From an uncultured Fibrobacter sp. (lineage in GTDB: Bacteria > Fibrobacterota > Fibrobacteria > Fibrobacterales > Fibrobacteraceae), in contig CAKUTF010000050.1 of assembly GCA_934691725.1 (NCBI GenBank), positions 1-16,477 of the forward strand: 16,477 nt of DNA, read 5' to 3'. Below, in pieces: positions 1 to 7,907 of this stretch (positions are counted from its first letter, which is position 1; each line of letters starts with the position of its first letter). Made by a program: the position numbers and the translations under genes. The notes below the pieces were generated by a model, which was not told where the DNA came from, searched no databases, and saw only the letters and a program-made list of their open reading frames with translations.

Positions 1-23
1 CTCTTAACTAAGCTCTGACCAAT

Positions 24-47
24 CCCTATTCCCTCATCCCTAGTCCC
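24..47 (-). other. Four-triplet G-tract heptads, potential G-quadruplex
   Basis: On the minus strand four GGG triplets lie exactly 7 bases apart, with loops ACTA, ATGA and AATA. The CCC triplets on the plus strand are at 24-26, 31-33, 38-40 and 45-47. This fits the simple G3-N4 quadruplex pattern. It would lie in the 3' untranslated RNA of the leftward operon. The right-hand copy of the repeat has only three of the four triplets (13869-13885). Whether it folds in the cell is unknown. Confidence 0.6.
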
Positions 48-137
48 TAAACTTAAATGTCCGCTATTCTAAGCTCTAAGTTCTATCAACTAAGTTCTGA
101 CTAGACGTCCGCAGTTCCTTATAAAGATATTCTCTTA
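26..137 (-). repeat. Stop-codon-anchored intergenic repeat, left copy
   Basis: Read on the minus strand, this 112-bp stretch begins with the TAA stop of the preceding membrane-protein gene. It aligns without gaps to 13779-13890 on the plus strand, differing at 7 positions by hand alignment, six of them transitions. Both copies therefore sit directly 3' of an outward-reading operon and point the same way relative to that gene. The element contains GGACGTCTAG-type spacers and tandem 7-bp units. Heptad-like sequence continues from 25 to the window edge, so the array runs out of view. I see no open reading frame or U-tract terminator in it. Confidence 0.9.
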
Positions 138-1010
138 ATTTTGAATCGAAAACTTCCCCACCTTCAGAACGGACTTCCGGAATTCCGGCGTGAGAATTTT
201 GCACGAAGAGTCTTTCGGCAGCCGAATCGAAGCCTTTAATTCCTTGGTGAAAATTCCAGAAACTTCCAAACCGATGCGCCACGAATTTCCGGCGGGACAA
301 TCTTCCCAAGGTTCGGAATTTTCCGCGACCCACGATCCGCTCCCGGAAGTTTTAAACACAAAGTAATCGGAACTTTCCGATTCGTAGCCGACCTGCTTCC
401 AGGAACCGAGCTTTTTTGTCTTCGCAAAATAGGCTTTTTCCAGACGGTAAAACCGGGCGGCTTCCCGTTCGAGTTGCACGACCTTTTCCGGTGTCTTTCT
501 GGCGGGATCCGTAAAATGCCATCCGATGAAAACGATGACTAGAACGCACAAAGTAACCAAGAATCCATAGATCATTTTCCGGGAAATTTTTGGAAACTTT
601 TCCTCTGCTTCGTTTTCCGCATATTCTTTTAATAGATGACATTTCACAAAAAGCGAAACCGCACGCACCGGCCAAAGAATTAGTGCAAGCCCCGCCAGGA
701 CAAAAGCCCCGCCCAAAACCGCCGAAACCGGAACGGAAGCCGAAAGCCAGGGCAAGAGCGTCTCTTTCGCGAAAAGGACTTTTTGCATCAAGAGCTTGTC
801 CTCTTCGAACGAGTTCAGCGCGATTTTTCCGGTAAAGCTTTCGTAGCGGGACGCCGCCATCCCGACGGTTTCCGAGGCGAAGCCATCCACGCAGGAAAGA
901 ATCACACATAAAACAATCCAGAAAATTCCCAAAGCGAGAAAGCCCGCTCCGAGCAGACGCCCGGTCCGCTTTTTGGAAAGCCCCTGGAAAAACATCATTT
1001 CTTCGCGCAT
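135..1010 (-). CDS. Three-helix membrane protein with pilin-like C-terminal domain
   Basis: This 291-aa protein has no family I can name with certainty. Three hydrophobic segments are visible at about residues 17-40, 94-122 and 146-164. A soluble C-terminal domain follows (about 170-291), with LEREAARFYRLEKAYF, then GSWKQVGYE, a Trp/Cys-containing stretch, and a second Cys in CKILTPEF. That order resembles the globular part of Fibrobacter type IV pilin or pseudopilin-like proteins, and Cys238 and Cys270 could form a pilin-style disulfide. The pilin signal peptide is absent. This assignment rests on remembered pattern and is an inference. The gene overlaps the upstream fusion gene by 16 bp. 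A second start at 998 (Met5) would give an ATGA overlap and 287 aa, and is equally credible. It is the last gene of the leftward operon, and its TAA stop is the first codon of the 112-bp repeat. Confidence 0.75.
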   Translation of the reverse strand: MREEMMFFQGLSKKRTGRLLGAGFLALGIFWIVLCVILSCVDGFASETVGMAASRYESFTGKIALNSFEEDKLLMQKVLFAKETLLPWLSASVPVSAVLGGAFVLAGLALILWPVRAVSLFVKCHLLKEYAENEAEEKFPKISRKMIYGFLVTLCVLVIVFIGWHFTDPARKTPEKVVQLEREAARFYRLEKAYFAKTKKLGSWKQVGYESESSDYFVFKTSGSGSWVAENSEPWEDCPAGNSWRIGLEVSGIFTKELKASIRLPKDSSCKILTPEFRKSVLKVGKFSIQN

Positions 1011-4000
1011 AGTTCCACCGCCATCTTTTTCGCCGTCGTAAAGTCAGCCTTGCCCGAACCGAGCTTCGGCACCTGCGGAACGCAAAACGCCGCCCCGGGA
1101 ATCATCAGCTGCGGAATCCCCGACCTTCGAAGTTCGCGCAGAATCTCGTCCGGGGACTTTTCGCCCGAATACAGAAGCACGATGCGCTCGCCCTTGATTT
1201 CATCGGGTATCGCGACGACGATATAGTCGAAGCCTTCGAGAATTTTCGTCTCGTTGATCTTGCCCTCGACCGCCCCGAGCGAAATCATCTCGCCGCCGAG
1301 TTTCGCAAAGCGGCTGTAACGATCGACGATTATCACAAAGCCGTCCTCGTCGAGCTTTCCCTTGTCCCCGGTCTTGTACCAGCGATGTCCGCCGATTTCC
1401 AGGATGACATTTTTTGTCCGCTCCGCATCCTTGAAATAGCCTTTCATCACCTGCGGCCCGCCGACAAGAATCATCCCCTCTTCGCCCTGGGGCATCTCTT
1501 CGTTCGTCACCGGATCGATGATTTTCACGCCGACACCAGGAATCGGCATCCCGACGGACAAAAGGTTCGAACACGGTTCCATCGTCAGAAAATCGTCGAG
1601 CAGAACGTCTTCCGTATTGAACGTCGCGATCGGGGCCGTTTCCGTGCAGCCATAGCCTTCGTAGATTTCCTTCTTGAACTTGCGCGCGAACAGGTCCCGA
1701 ATTTCGGGCCGGAGGCGTTCCGCCCCGGAAAGCACCAGACGCAAATGCTTGAGGCACATCGGATGCACCCAGCGGTTCAAGCCGACAGCCCGCAAGAAAG
1801 TCGGCGTCCCCACGAGAATCGTCACACGGAACTCGGCGCAGACCCGCGCAATCGTCTTCACGTCGGTAGGCTCCGCGCACGTCACCAGGGGAATCCCCTC
1901 GAAAAGCGGCAAGAGGACCGTCACGGTCAACCCGAACGAATGGAATATGGGAAGCTCCGCGAGCATCACGTCATTTGGGCGAAGCGTAAAGACAGCATTC
2001 GCCTGCTGCGTATTCGACACGAGATTCCGGTGCGAGAGCATCACGCCTTTCGGCGTCCCTTCCGAACCCGAGCTGAAAAGGATGACCGCTATATCGTCCG
2101 GCTTTGCGGACTTGACAAAGAAAAATTCAAGCAGGCGCGAAGGCAAGGCAAAGGCCGAGACAAACGCCAGCGCACGGTGAAAAAATCCGACCGACTTTTC
2201 CAAATCCTCCACGCAGACGAGCTTTGCGACTTTTCCCAGTACAAAGTAATCCTGTCCGCGCTTTTGCAGCTTGTCGAGAAAGGCCCTGCTCGTAAAGACC
2301 GTCTGGATTTCTGTCCGTTCCACGCACTTGAGGACGGATTCCACGCCGGACGTGTAGTTCAGATTGACGCTCGTCTTCCCCGCACTCCAGATGGAAAGCA
2401 TCAGGGAAATTCCCTCGGGCGACGGCGGAAGCATAAACCCGACCCGCTCTTCCCGCTTCGAAATCTTCCGGATTGCGTGCGAAAAGTTCAAGACCTGCCG
2501 GACGAGACCGTAACCCGTCAGATGGTTTCCGAGCGGGCTGTAAATCGCCACCCGGTGCCGCACCCGCCGCTTCGCCGCCGCAAGAAAAAACGGGACGATC
2601 GTCGGGTAGAAAGAAAGCGACTTCGCCCACGCGGACATGGAAAGCTCCCGCAAGATGTGCCGGAGATTCGCCGGGGCGGTATCCGCCGGAAATTCCTTGC
2701 CAAAGGCAATCGAAACGACCCGTGTAAGCCTTTCCCCGAAGCTCACGCTCTCGCTCGCATAGCTTTCCTCTCCGCCCCAGACGCCCTGGATGTAGAAAGG
2801 GATGAGCTTTGCGTCCGTATCGCGGATGGCGCTCGAATAGTCGATGGAAAAGCGCCCGATGTGGCACGACTTCGAAAGTTCCCCTTCCGGAAAAACGACG
2901 ACCGCTTCGCCCGCGAGAAGCGCCTTCCGGATTTCCGCCATCGCAGGTTCCGGATTCCGTCGGTTGATGCGTATCGCGCCGAGAAGCGAAAGAATCCAGC
3001 GGGAAAATCCGTGTTCGGACTTGTCCTCGTTTACCGCCATGCGGAGCGACCGCGGAGAAGCCATCTGCAAGAGAATCCAGTCGATGGCGCTCGTGTGGTT
3101 TCCGATTAAAAGCACGGGGCCTTCTATCGGTATGTTCTCGTTCCCGGTGATTTTCAAATCGTAGCGGAACATGTAGTAGGCGCGAAATACCGTCCGGAGG
3201 AGCGACTGGGGAAAACGGATGAACGCCCAGAGAAAAGCGGCGAAAAGGAAGAGCGAAAAGAGGAAGAGGAACGTTTCGCGGTCAAGAGACGTCGTTTTGA
3301 GAAGCAGAACTTCTAGGCCCACGACAAAGACCAGAAAAACCATCGTCACCATGTTGGAAACGGCAACAATCCGCCCCGAAGACGCCGGGCGGGAATAGAG
3401 CAAAAGGAGCGAGTTCAGGACCGTTCCGAGCGCCCCGAAGAAAAGCCCGAGGAACGCGTAAAGCATCCGAATGATGACGGGATTATCCACGAACGGGATG
3501 AAGAACGCGCACACGCCGCAGCCGAGGACCGAGACGGGAATCAGTCCCACTTCGATAAAAAGATGCGAAGAGCGCGAAGCGAGATAGCCGCCAAGAATCA
3601 TGCCCACCGCCGAAAAGACAAGGCCGTTCCGCACGATTTCGGCAAACCCCTCGCCCGAAAGGTTCCAGGAGAGCATCACGAATACCTGCGCCAGCCCCCA
3701 GAAAACGGCAAGCCCGATGATGATGACCCGCGAAAGCCCGATGTACCACGTCGCATGGAAAATCCTCCCCGGCGAACGGATCTGCAGGGATTCGCGCTCG
3801 CGCCCCGTCCGCGGAATGAAAAACGCGGCCACCGACGAAAGGACCGATGCCCCGACGAGAATCCAGAGCAGGTAATCTACGCCGAAAAGCGTCGCCGACT
3901 TGTGGTAGAGACCGATTACCCCTACCGAAGCGACAAACGCCCCGACGATCATCATGTTGAACATGTGGGCGACGCCCGTCGCAAGCCGCTCGGACCCGAA

Positions 4001-4378
4001 CATTTCCTTGACAATCCCATACTTGGCGGGGCTTCCCACGGCAAAGGCGGACGCGATGAGCGGGACAAACCACACAGCGACCTGCGGATAGTCGAGCGTC
4101 CAGAGGACACCGACAGCTACCATCCCGGCGGTCTGCCCCAAGGACGACCAGGCGACGACCTTTCCCTTTCCAAAGCGATCCGCAAGAAATCCCGCAAACG
4201 GAAACCAGAGCAGGTAAGGTACAAAGAACATCGCTTGCAAGACGGAACTACCGACGAGAAACCCGGCATCCATCCGCGAGTATTTGACCCACTGTTCAAA
4301 AAAAAGAAAAAGCCCCATCTGGATAAAAGATGAGGCAAAGACAGAAACCAAATAAGGGAACAGGCCTTTAATGCGCAT
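995..4378 (-). CDS. Tripartite LplT-PlsC-Aas fusion, second copy: lysophospholipid flippase/acyltransferase/acyl-ACP synthetase
   Basis: An inner-membrane protein of 1127 aa predicted to import lysophospholipid and reacylate it. Residues 1 to about 395 are an MFS transporter of LplT type with many hydrophobic helices and the loop SPAKYGIVKEMFG. Residues about 400-590 are a PlsC acyltransferase with the HX4D motif His428-Asp433 and FPEG at 496-499. Residues about 605-1127 are an AMP-forming ligase: phosphate-binding loop SSGSEGTPKG at 769-778, YGCTETAP at 909-916, TGD at 1003-1005, Asp1019/Arg1020, and catalytic Lys1110 in PKLGSGK. E. coli LplT plus Aas add up to about the same length. An upstream in-frame ATG at 4438 exists, but the start at 4378 has a strong AAAGGAG site five bases away and begins like its paralogue (MRIKG versus MWKIKG). 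The paralogue lies 70 bp upstream. All catalytic motifs are intact, so it is not a decayed copy. Confidence 0.92.
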   Translation of the reverse strand: MRIKGLFPYLVSVFASSFIQMGLFLFFEQWVKYSRMDAGFLVGSSVLQAMFFVPYLLWFPFAGFLADRFGKGKVVAWSSLGQTAGMVAVGVLWTLDYPQVAVWFVPLIASAFAVGSPAKYGIVKEMFGSERLATGVAHMFNMMIVGAFVASVGVIGLYHKSATLFGVDYLLWILVGASVLSSVAAFFIPRTGRERESLQIRSPGRIFHATWYIGLSRVIIIGLAVFWGLAQVFVMLSWNLSGEGFAEIVRNGLVFSAVGMILGGYLASRSSHLFIEVGLIPVSVLGCGVCAFFIPFVDNPVIIRMLYAFLGLFFGALGTVLNSLLLLYSRPASSGRIVAVSNMVTMVFLVFVVGLEVLLLKTTSLDRETFLFLFSLFLFAAFLWAFIRFPQSLLRTVFRAYYMFRYDLKITGNENIPIEGPVLLIGNHTSAIDWILLQMASPRSLRMAVNEDKSEHGFSRWILSLLGAIRINRRNPEPAMAEIRKALLAGEAVVVFPEGELSKSCHIGRFSIDYSSAIRDTDAKLIPFYIQGVWGGEESYASESVSFGERLTRVVSIAFGKEFPADTAPANLRHILRELSMSAWAKSLSFYPTIVPFFLAAAKRRVRHRVAIYSPLGNHLTGYGLVRQVLNFSHAIRKISKREERVGFMLPPSPEGISLMLSIWSAGKTSVNLNYTSGVESVLKCVERTEIQTVFTSRAFLDKLQKRGQDYFVLGKVAKLVCVEDLEKSVGFFHRALAFVSAFALPSRLLEFFFVKSAKPDDIAVILFSSGSEGTPKGVMLSHRNLVSNTQQANAVFTLRPNDVMLAELPIFHSFGLTVTVLLPLFEGIPLVTCAEPTDVKTIARVCAEFRVTILVGTPTFLRAVGLNRWVHPMCLKHLRLVLSGAERLRPEIRDLFARKFKKEIYEGYGCTETAPIATFNTEDVLLDDFLTMEPCSNLLSVGMPIPGVGVKIIDPVTNEEMPQGEEGMILVGGPQVMKGYFKDAERTKNVILEIGGHRWYKTGDKGKLDEDGFVIIVDRYSRFAKLGGEMISLGAVEGKINETKILEGFDYIVVAIPDEIKGERIVLLYSGEKSPDEILRELRRSGIPQLMIPGAAFCVPQVPKLGSGKADFTTAKKMAVELCAKK

Positions 4379-4382
4379 GAAA

Positions 4383-4389
4383 CTCCTTT
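4383..4389 (-). promoter_or_regulatory. Ribosome binding site fixing the fusion start at 4378
   Basis: The minus-strand sequence AAAGGAG sits five bases before the ATG at 4376-4378. No comparable site precedes the in-frame ATG at 4438, which lies inside a hairpin. This supports the shorter 1127-aa reading. Confidence 0.8.
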
Positions 4390-4422
4390 GATTTGGGAAA
4401 AATTTAGAAATACCGCATTCCC

Positions 4423-4438
4423 GTGCGCAGATGCGCAC
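4423..4438 (-). other. GC-rich hairpin between the two fusion genes
   Basis: A 6-bp perfect stem (GTGCGC and GCGCAC) closes a four-base ATCT loop on the minus strand, ten bases after the TAG stop of the upstream paralogue. No U-run follows, so it is unlikely to be a full intrinsic terminator. It could slow polymerase or protect or process the mRNA between the two paralogues. Confidence 0.5.
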
Positions 4439-4448
4439 AAAGAAACGG

Positions 4449-7400
4449 CTATTTCTGGGCGAGCTCCAGAGCTATCTTCTTGGACGCCTTGAAATCCGCC
4501 TTGCCCGTCCCGAGCTTCGGAATCGCGGGAACCTTGAACGCCATACCGGGAACCATCAACGGCGGAATCCCGGACTTGCGAAGCGCACGGAGAATATCCG
4601 CCGGTTCCAGTTCGATGCCCGTATAGAGCAGCACGACGCATTCGCCCTTCGCACTGTCGGGAATCGACGTCACCATGTAATCCCCGCCTTCGAGAATCTT
4701 CGTGTCGTTGATGCGAAGTTCCACCGCCCCGAGCGAAATCATTTCGCCGCCGAGCTTTGCGAAACGGCTGTAGCGATCGACAATCGTGAGGAATCCGTCC
4801 TCGTCGAGATGTCCCTTGTCGCCCGTCCGATACCAGCGACGCCCTTCGAGTTCGACAATCGCGTCCTTCGTGTGCGAAGAATCCTTGAGATAGCCTTTCA
4901 TCACCTGGCAGCCGCCGATGAGAATCATGCCGTCCTCGCCGACGGGAAGTTCCTCGTTCGTATCGGGATCCACAATCTTGTAGAGCGTTCCCGGAAGCGG
5001 CATTCCCACCGTCCCCGGCTTGTTGTTCACCTGCATCGTTAAAAAATCGTCAAGGAGAATGTTGTCGTAGTTGACGGATGCGACAGGAGCCGTTTCCGTG
5101 CAGCCGTATCCTTCGAAAATTTCCTTGCCGAACTTGAGGCGGAACGCGGTGCTGATTTCGGGCCGGAGCTTCTCCGCACCGGCGATGATCAGACGCAGAT
5201 ACTTGAAGCACATCGGGTGCACCCAGCGGTTCACCGTAAAGGCGCGGAGGAATGTCGGCGTTCCCACAAAGGCCGTGACGCGGAACTCGGCGCATACCCG
5301 TGCCATCGTCTTCACGTCCGTCGGGTCGGCGACCACCACAATCGGGGTCCCTTCGACAAGGCAGAGGAGAACGTTCACCGTAAGCCCGAACGAGTGGAAG
5401 AGCGGAAGCTCCGCGAGCATCACGTCGGACTTGTTCGCGTTGAAAATACACGACAGCTGCTGGCAGTTTCCTATCATGTTGTAATGCGTCAGCTCGACTC
5501 CCTTCGGAATCCCTTCCGTCCCCGAACTGAAGAGAATCGCCGCGGTATCCGACAGCCGGATTTTCTTGAAGTAGAAGAACTTGATGAGGAACGCGGGGAG
5601 AACGACGCCCATGACCATGTGGAAGAGCATCGATAGTTTCGGAATGCCCTTCAGGACGTCTTCCGCATAGACAAGCAGGCAGTTTTTCGACAAGACGGAA
5701 TAGTCCGTCCCTTTCTGCTTCAAGCGTTCGAGGAACACGCGGCTGGTAATGACCGTCTTTATATCCGCGCGTTCCATGCACTTTAACACGATATCCGGCG
5801 ACGACGTGTAATTCAGGTTCACATTGACCATGCCGCGAACCCAGCCTGCAAGATTCGCGATGATGCCGCCACCGGACGGAGGAAGCATGATGCCGATATT
5901 CTTTTGCCCGGCGAGCATTTTCTTATAGACGCGGCTAAAGGCGAGCGTCGCGCAGAGAAGCTTGTAGCCCGAAAGATGCGCCCCGTCCGGGCTGTAGATG
6001 GAAGGTCCCGCCCCGACTACTTTCTTGCAGGCCTTGAGCCAGGATTCCGCAATCGGCTTGTAATACTTGAGCGAATTGCTCCAGGCGTCGATGGAAATTT
6101 CCCGGACGATATTCCGGATCCTGTTCGGCGACGTCTCCTTCGAAACCGGCGCACCGAAAGCGACCGTTATCACCCGCATGACCTTCGGCCCGAACAGCTG
6201 GGAATCGGAATAGGCGTAACGGCTCCCCCAGAGGCCCTGGATGTAGAACGGCACGATGACCGCTTCCGTCCCCTCGATAGCCGCGGAGTAATCCAGCCGG
6301 AACGGCCCGATAAAAGGCGTCTTCGCGATTTCCCCTTCCGGGAACAGGACGACCGCTTCGCCTGCGAGAAGCGCCTCGTGGATAGACTTCATCGCGTCCT
6401 TCGGATTTTTCCTGTGGATGCGGATGACGCCCATGCGCTTTAGCACCCAGCGCAGATACCACTTTTCAAAATGGTCCTTGTTGCTCGCGATGCGGAGAGG
6501 CCGCGGCGTCGCCATCTGCAAGACAGCCCAGTCGATGAAGCTGAAATGGTTTCCCATCAAAAGCACGGGTCCCTCGTCGGGAATGTGCTGCAATCCAAGG
6601 ACTTTCAGCTTGTAGGAGCTGAAGAACGTGCGAAGCAGGGAGCGGAGCAGAGCCTGCGGCAAATGCTTGAGCGAATAGGCGAACCCGATGAAGGAAATCA
6701 GCGCGAGCAGCAAGAAGAAAATCGGAAAGGTCAGGTGCTGTTCGTTCGGGAAAAGCTTCTGCGTGTAATGGATGATGAGCGTTTCCAGTCCGAGGAAAAG
6801 CCCCAGGATGACGATTTGGATTAAGTTCGAAACGGCGAGAATCCGCCCCGAGTTCGTCGGCACCGTGTTGAACTGGAGAAGCGCGTTGAGCGTCACGAGG
6901 AACATCGAACCGAAAAAGCCGATGAGCAAAAAGACGACGTCAATCGCCAATGCAGACGAAAGGAACGGAACGAGCAAGAGGCAAATCGACGACCCGAGCG
7001 CCCCCATCGGGACAAGCCCCGTTTCGATAAAATCCCTCGAAGCCCGCGCCACGATAAACGACCCGAGCATCAGCCCGATAACAGCAAAGAAGATTCCGTT
7101 CTTGAGAAGCGCGAGCGTCTCGCTCCCCGTCGCATCCTGCTGGAAGACCATCACGAAAATCTGCACGCCCGCCCAGAAAATGGAAATGCCGACGATACAC
7201 GCCCGGACCGTCGGAAGCTTCCACGTATGCACCACGTTCCGCACCACGGAAGAGCGCCGCGCCGAAGCGTATTCCCGCCCGACTTTCGGAACGAAGAACG
7301 CGAACACCGTCGAAAGCAGGCTCACCCCCATAAAGACCCACGGCCACGCAACGGTCTTTCGCAAGAACTCCTTTACCGTCGGAGCCGAATCGAACGTGGA

Positions 7401-7886
7401 TTCCACCGCATCGAGCCCCGGCACCATCAAGGCGGCAAGCACGAGCGCCGCGACCGAAAAAATCTGGAGAAAGCCGTTCGCATAGCCGAGAAGCTTCGTC
7501 CCGAACATCTCCTTGAGAATCCCGTATTTCGCCGGGCTGTGCAACGCAAACGCCGAAGCGGTCAGAAGGGTAAAGAAAATGGCTAGATTGTAAAACTTAA
7601 GCGTGTAGAAAACGCCCGTCGCGATGAACGAAGCCGTCATGACAAGCGAACTCCAGGCGATGACGCGGCTCTTCGAAAAGCGGTTCGAAAAGAAGCTCGC
7701 CGGAACCACCATGCAGATAAACGGCAAGAGGAAGAACGATTGCAGAAGCGCGCCCCAGAACAGAAGCTCCGACCCGGAATAGTGCGTCGCAATGACCTTC
7801 TGCGTGAAGACGAAGTGCCCCATCAGGGCAAAGTTCGTAAAGAATACCGAAAGAAATAGGGGCCAGGCACCTTTGATTTTCCACAT
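4449..7886 (-). CDS. Tripartite LplT-PlsC-Aas fusion, first copy: lysophospholipid flippase/acyltransferase/acyl-ACP synthetase
   Basis: A 1145-aa paralogue of the 995-4378 product with the same three-part order and visible similarity along its whole length. The MFS/LplT part is about 1-415 (SPAKYGILKEMFG at about 117-129). The PlsC part has His447-Asp452 and FPEG at 515-518. The ligase part has SSGTEGIPKG at 787-796, YGCTETAP at 927-934, TGD at 1021-1023, Asp1037/Arg1038 and catalytic Lys1129 in PKLGTGK. Family knowledge: LplT flips lysophospholipids across the inner membrane, and Aas reacylates 2-acyl-lysophosphatidylethanolamine using fatty acid activated on ACP. Whether this copy prefers a different headgroup or acyl chain from its neighbour cannot be read from sequence. 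A GAGGT site lies seven bases before the ATG. The gene starts 21 bp after the outer-membrane-like gene, indicating one transcript. Confidence 0.92.
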   Translation of the reverse strand: MWKIKGAWPLFLSVFFTNFALMGHFVFTQKVIATHYSGSELLFWGALLQSFFLLPFICMVVPASFFSNRFSKSRVIAWSSLVMTASFIATGVFYTLKFYNLAIFFTLLTASAFALHSPAKYGILKEMFGTKLLGYANGFLQIFSVAALVLAALMVPGLDAVESTFDSAPTVKEFLRKTVAWPWVFMGVSLLSTVFAFFVPKVGREYASARRSSVVRNVVHTWKLPTVRACIVGISIFWAGVQIFVMVFQQDATGSETLALLKNGIFFAVIGLMLGSFIVARASRDFIETGLVPMGALGSSICLLLVPFLSSALAIDVVFLLIGFFGSMFLVTLNALLQFNTVPTNSGRILAVSNLIQIVILGLFLGLETLIIHYTQKLFPNEQHLTFPIFFLLLALISFIGFAYSLKHLPQALLRSLLRTFFSSYKLKVLGLQHIPDEGPVLLMGNHFSFIDWAVLQMATPRPLRIASNKDHFEKWYLRWVLKRMGVIRIHRKNPKDAMKSIHEALLAGEAVVLFPEGEIAKTPFIGPFRLDYSAAIEGTEAVIVPFYIQGLWGSRYAYSDSQLFGPKVMRVITVAFGAPVSKETSPNRIRNIVREISIDAWSNSLKYYKPIAESWLKACKKVVGAGPSIYSPDGAHLSGYKLLCATLAFSRVYKKMLAGQKNIGIMLPPSGGGIIANLAGWVRGMVNVNLNYTSSPDIVLKCMERADIKTVITSRVFLERLKQKGTDYSVLSKNCLLVYAEDVLKGIPKLSMLFHMVMGVVLPAFLIKFFYFKKIRLSDTAAILFSSGTEGIPKGVELTHYNMIGNCQQLSCIFNANKSDVMLAELPLFHSFGLTVNVLLCLVEGTPIVVVADPTDVKTMARVCAEFRVTAFVGTPTFLRAFTVNRWVHPMCFKYLRLIIAGAEKLRPEISTAFRLKFGKEIFEGYGCTETAPVASVNYDNILLDDFLTMQVNNKPGTVGMPLPGTLYKIVDPDTNEELPVGEDGMILIGGCQVMKGYLKDSSHTKDAIVELEGRRWYRTGDKGHLDEDGFLTIVDRYSRFAKLGGEMISLGAVELRINDTKILEGGDYMVTSIPDSAKGECVVLLYTGIELEPADILRALRKSGIPPLMVPGMAFKVPAIPKLGTGKADFKASKKIALELAQK

Positions 7887-7907
7887 AGTCAGACCTCGAA
7901 AAGGCGA

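Noticed and set aside
1..60. Linear chromosome end or telomere from the GGGATTA-type repeats
   Set aside because: The same motif occurs internally at 13868-13890, and the repeat sits between ordinary genes.
1385..3109. 574-aa open frame on the plus strand
   Set aside because: It lies antisense to the fusion gene at 995-4378. Its product is Arg/His-rich low-complexity sequence without domains, as expected from the opposite strand of GC-rich coding DNA.
4379..4438. 20-residue N-terminal extension of the second fusion (start at 4438)
   Set aside because: The extension has no ribosome site, its ATG lies in a hairpin, and the paralogue starts at the equivalent of 4378.
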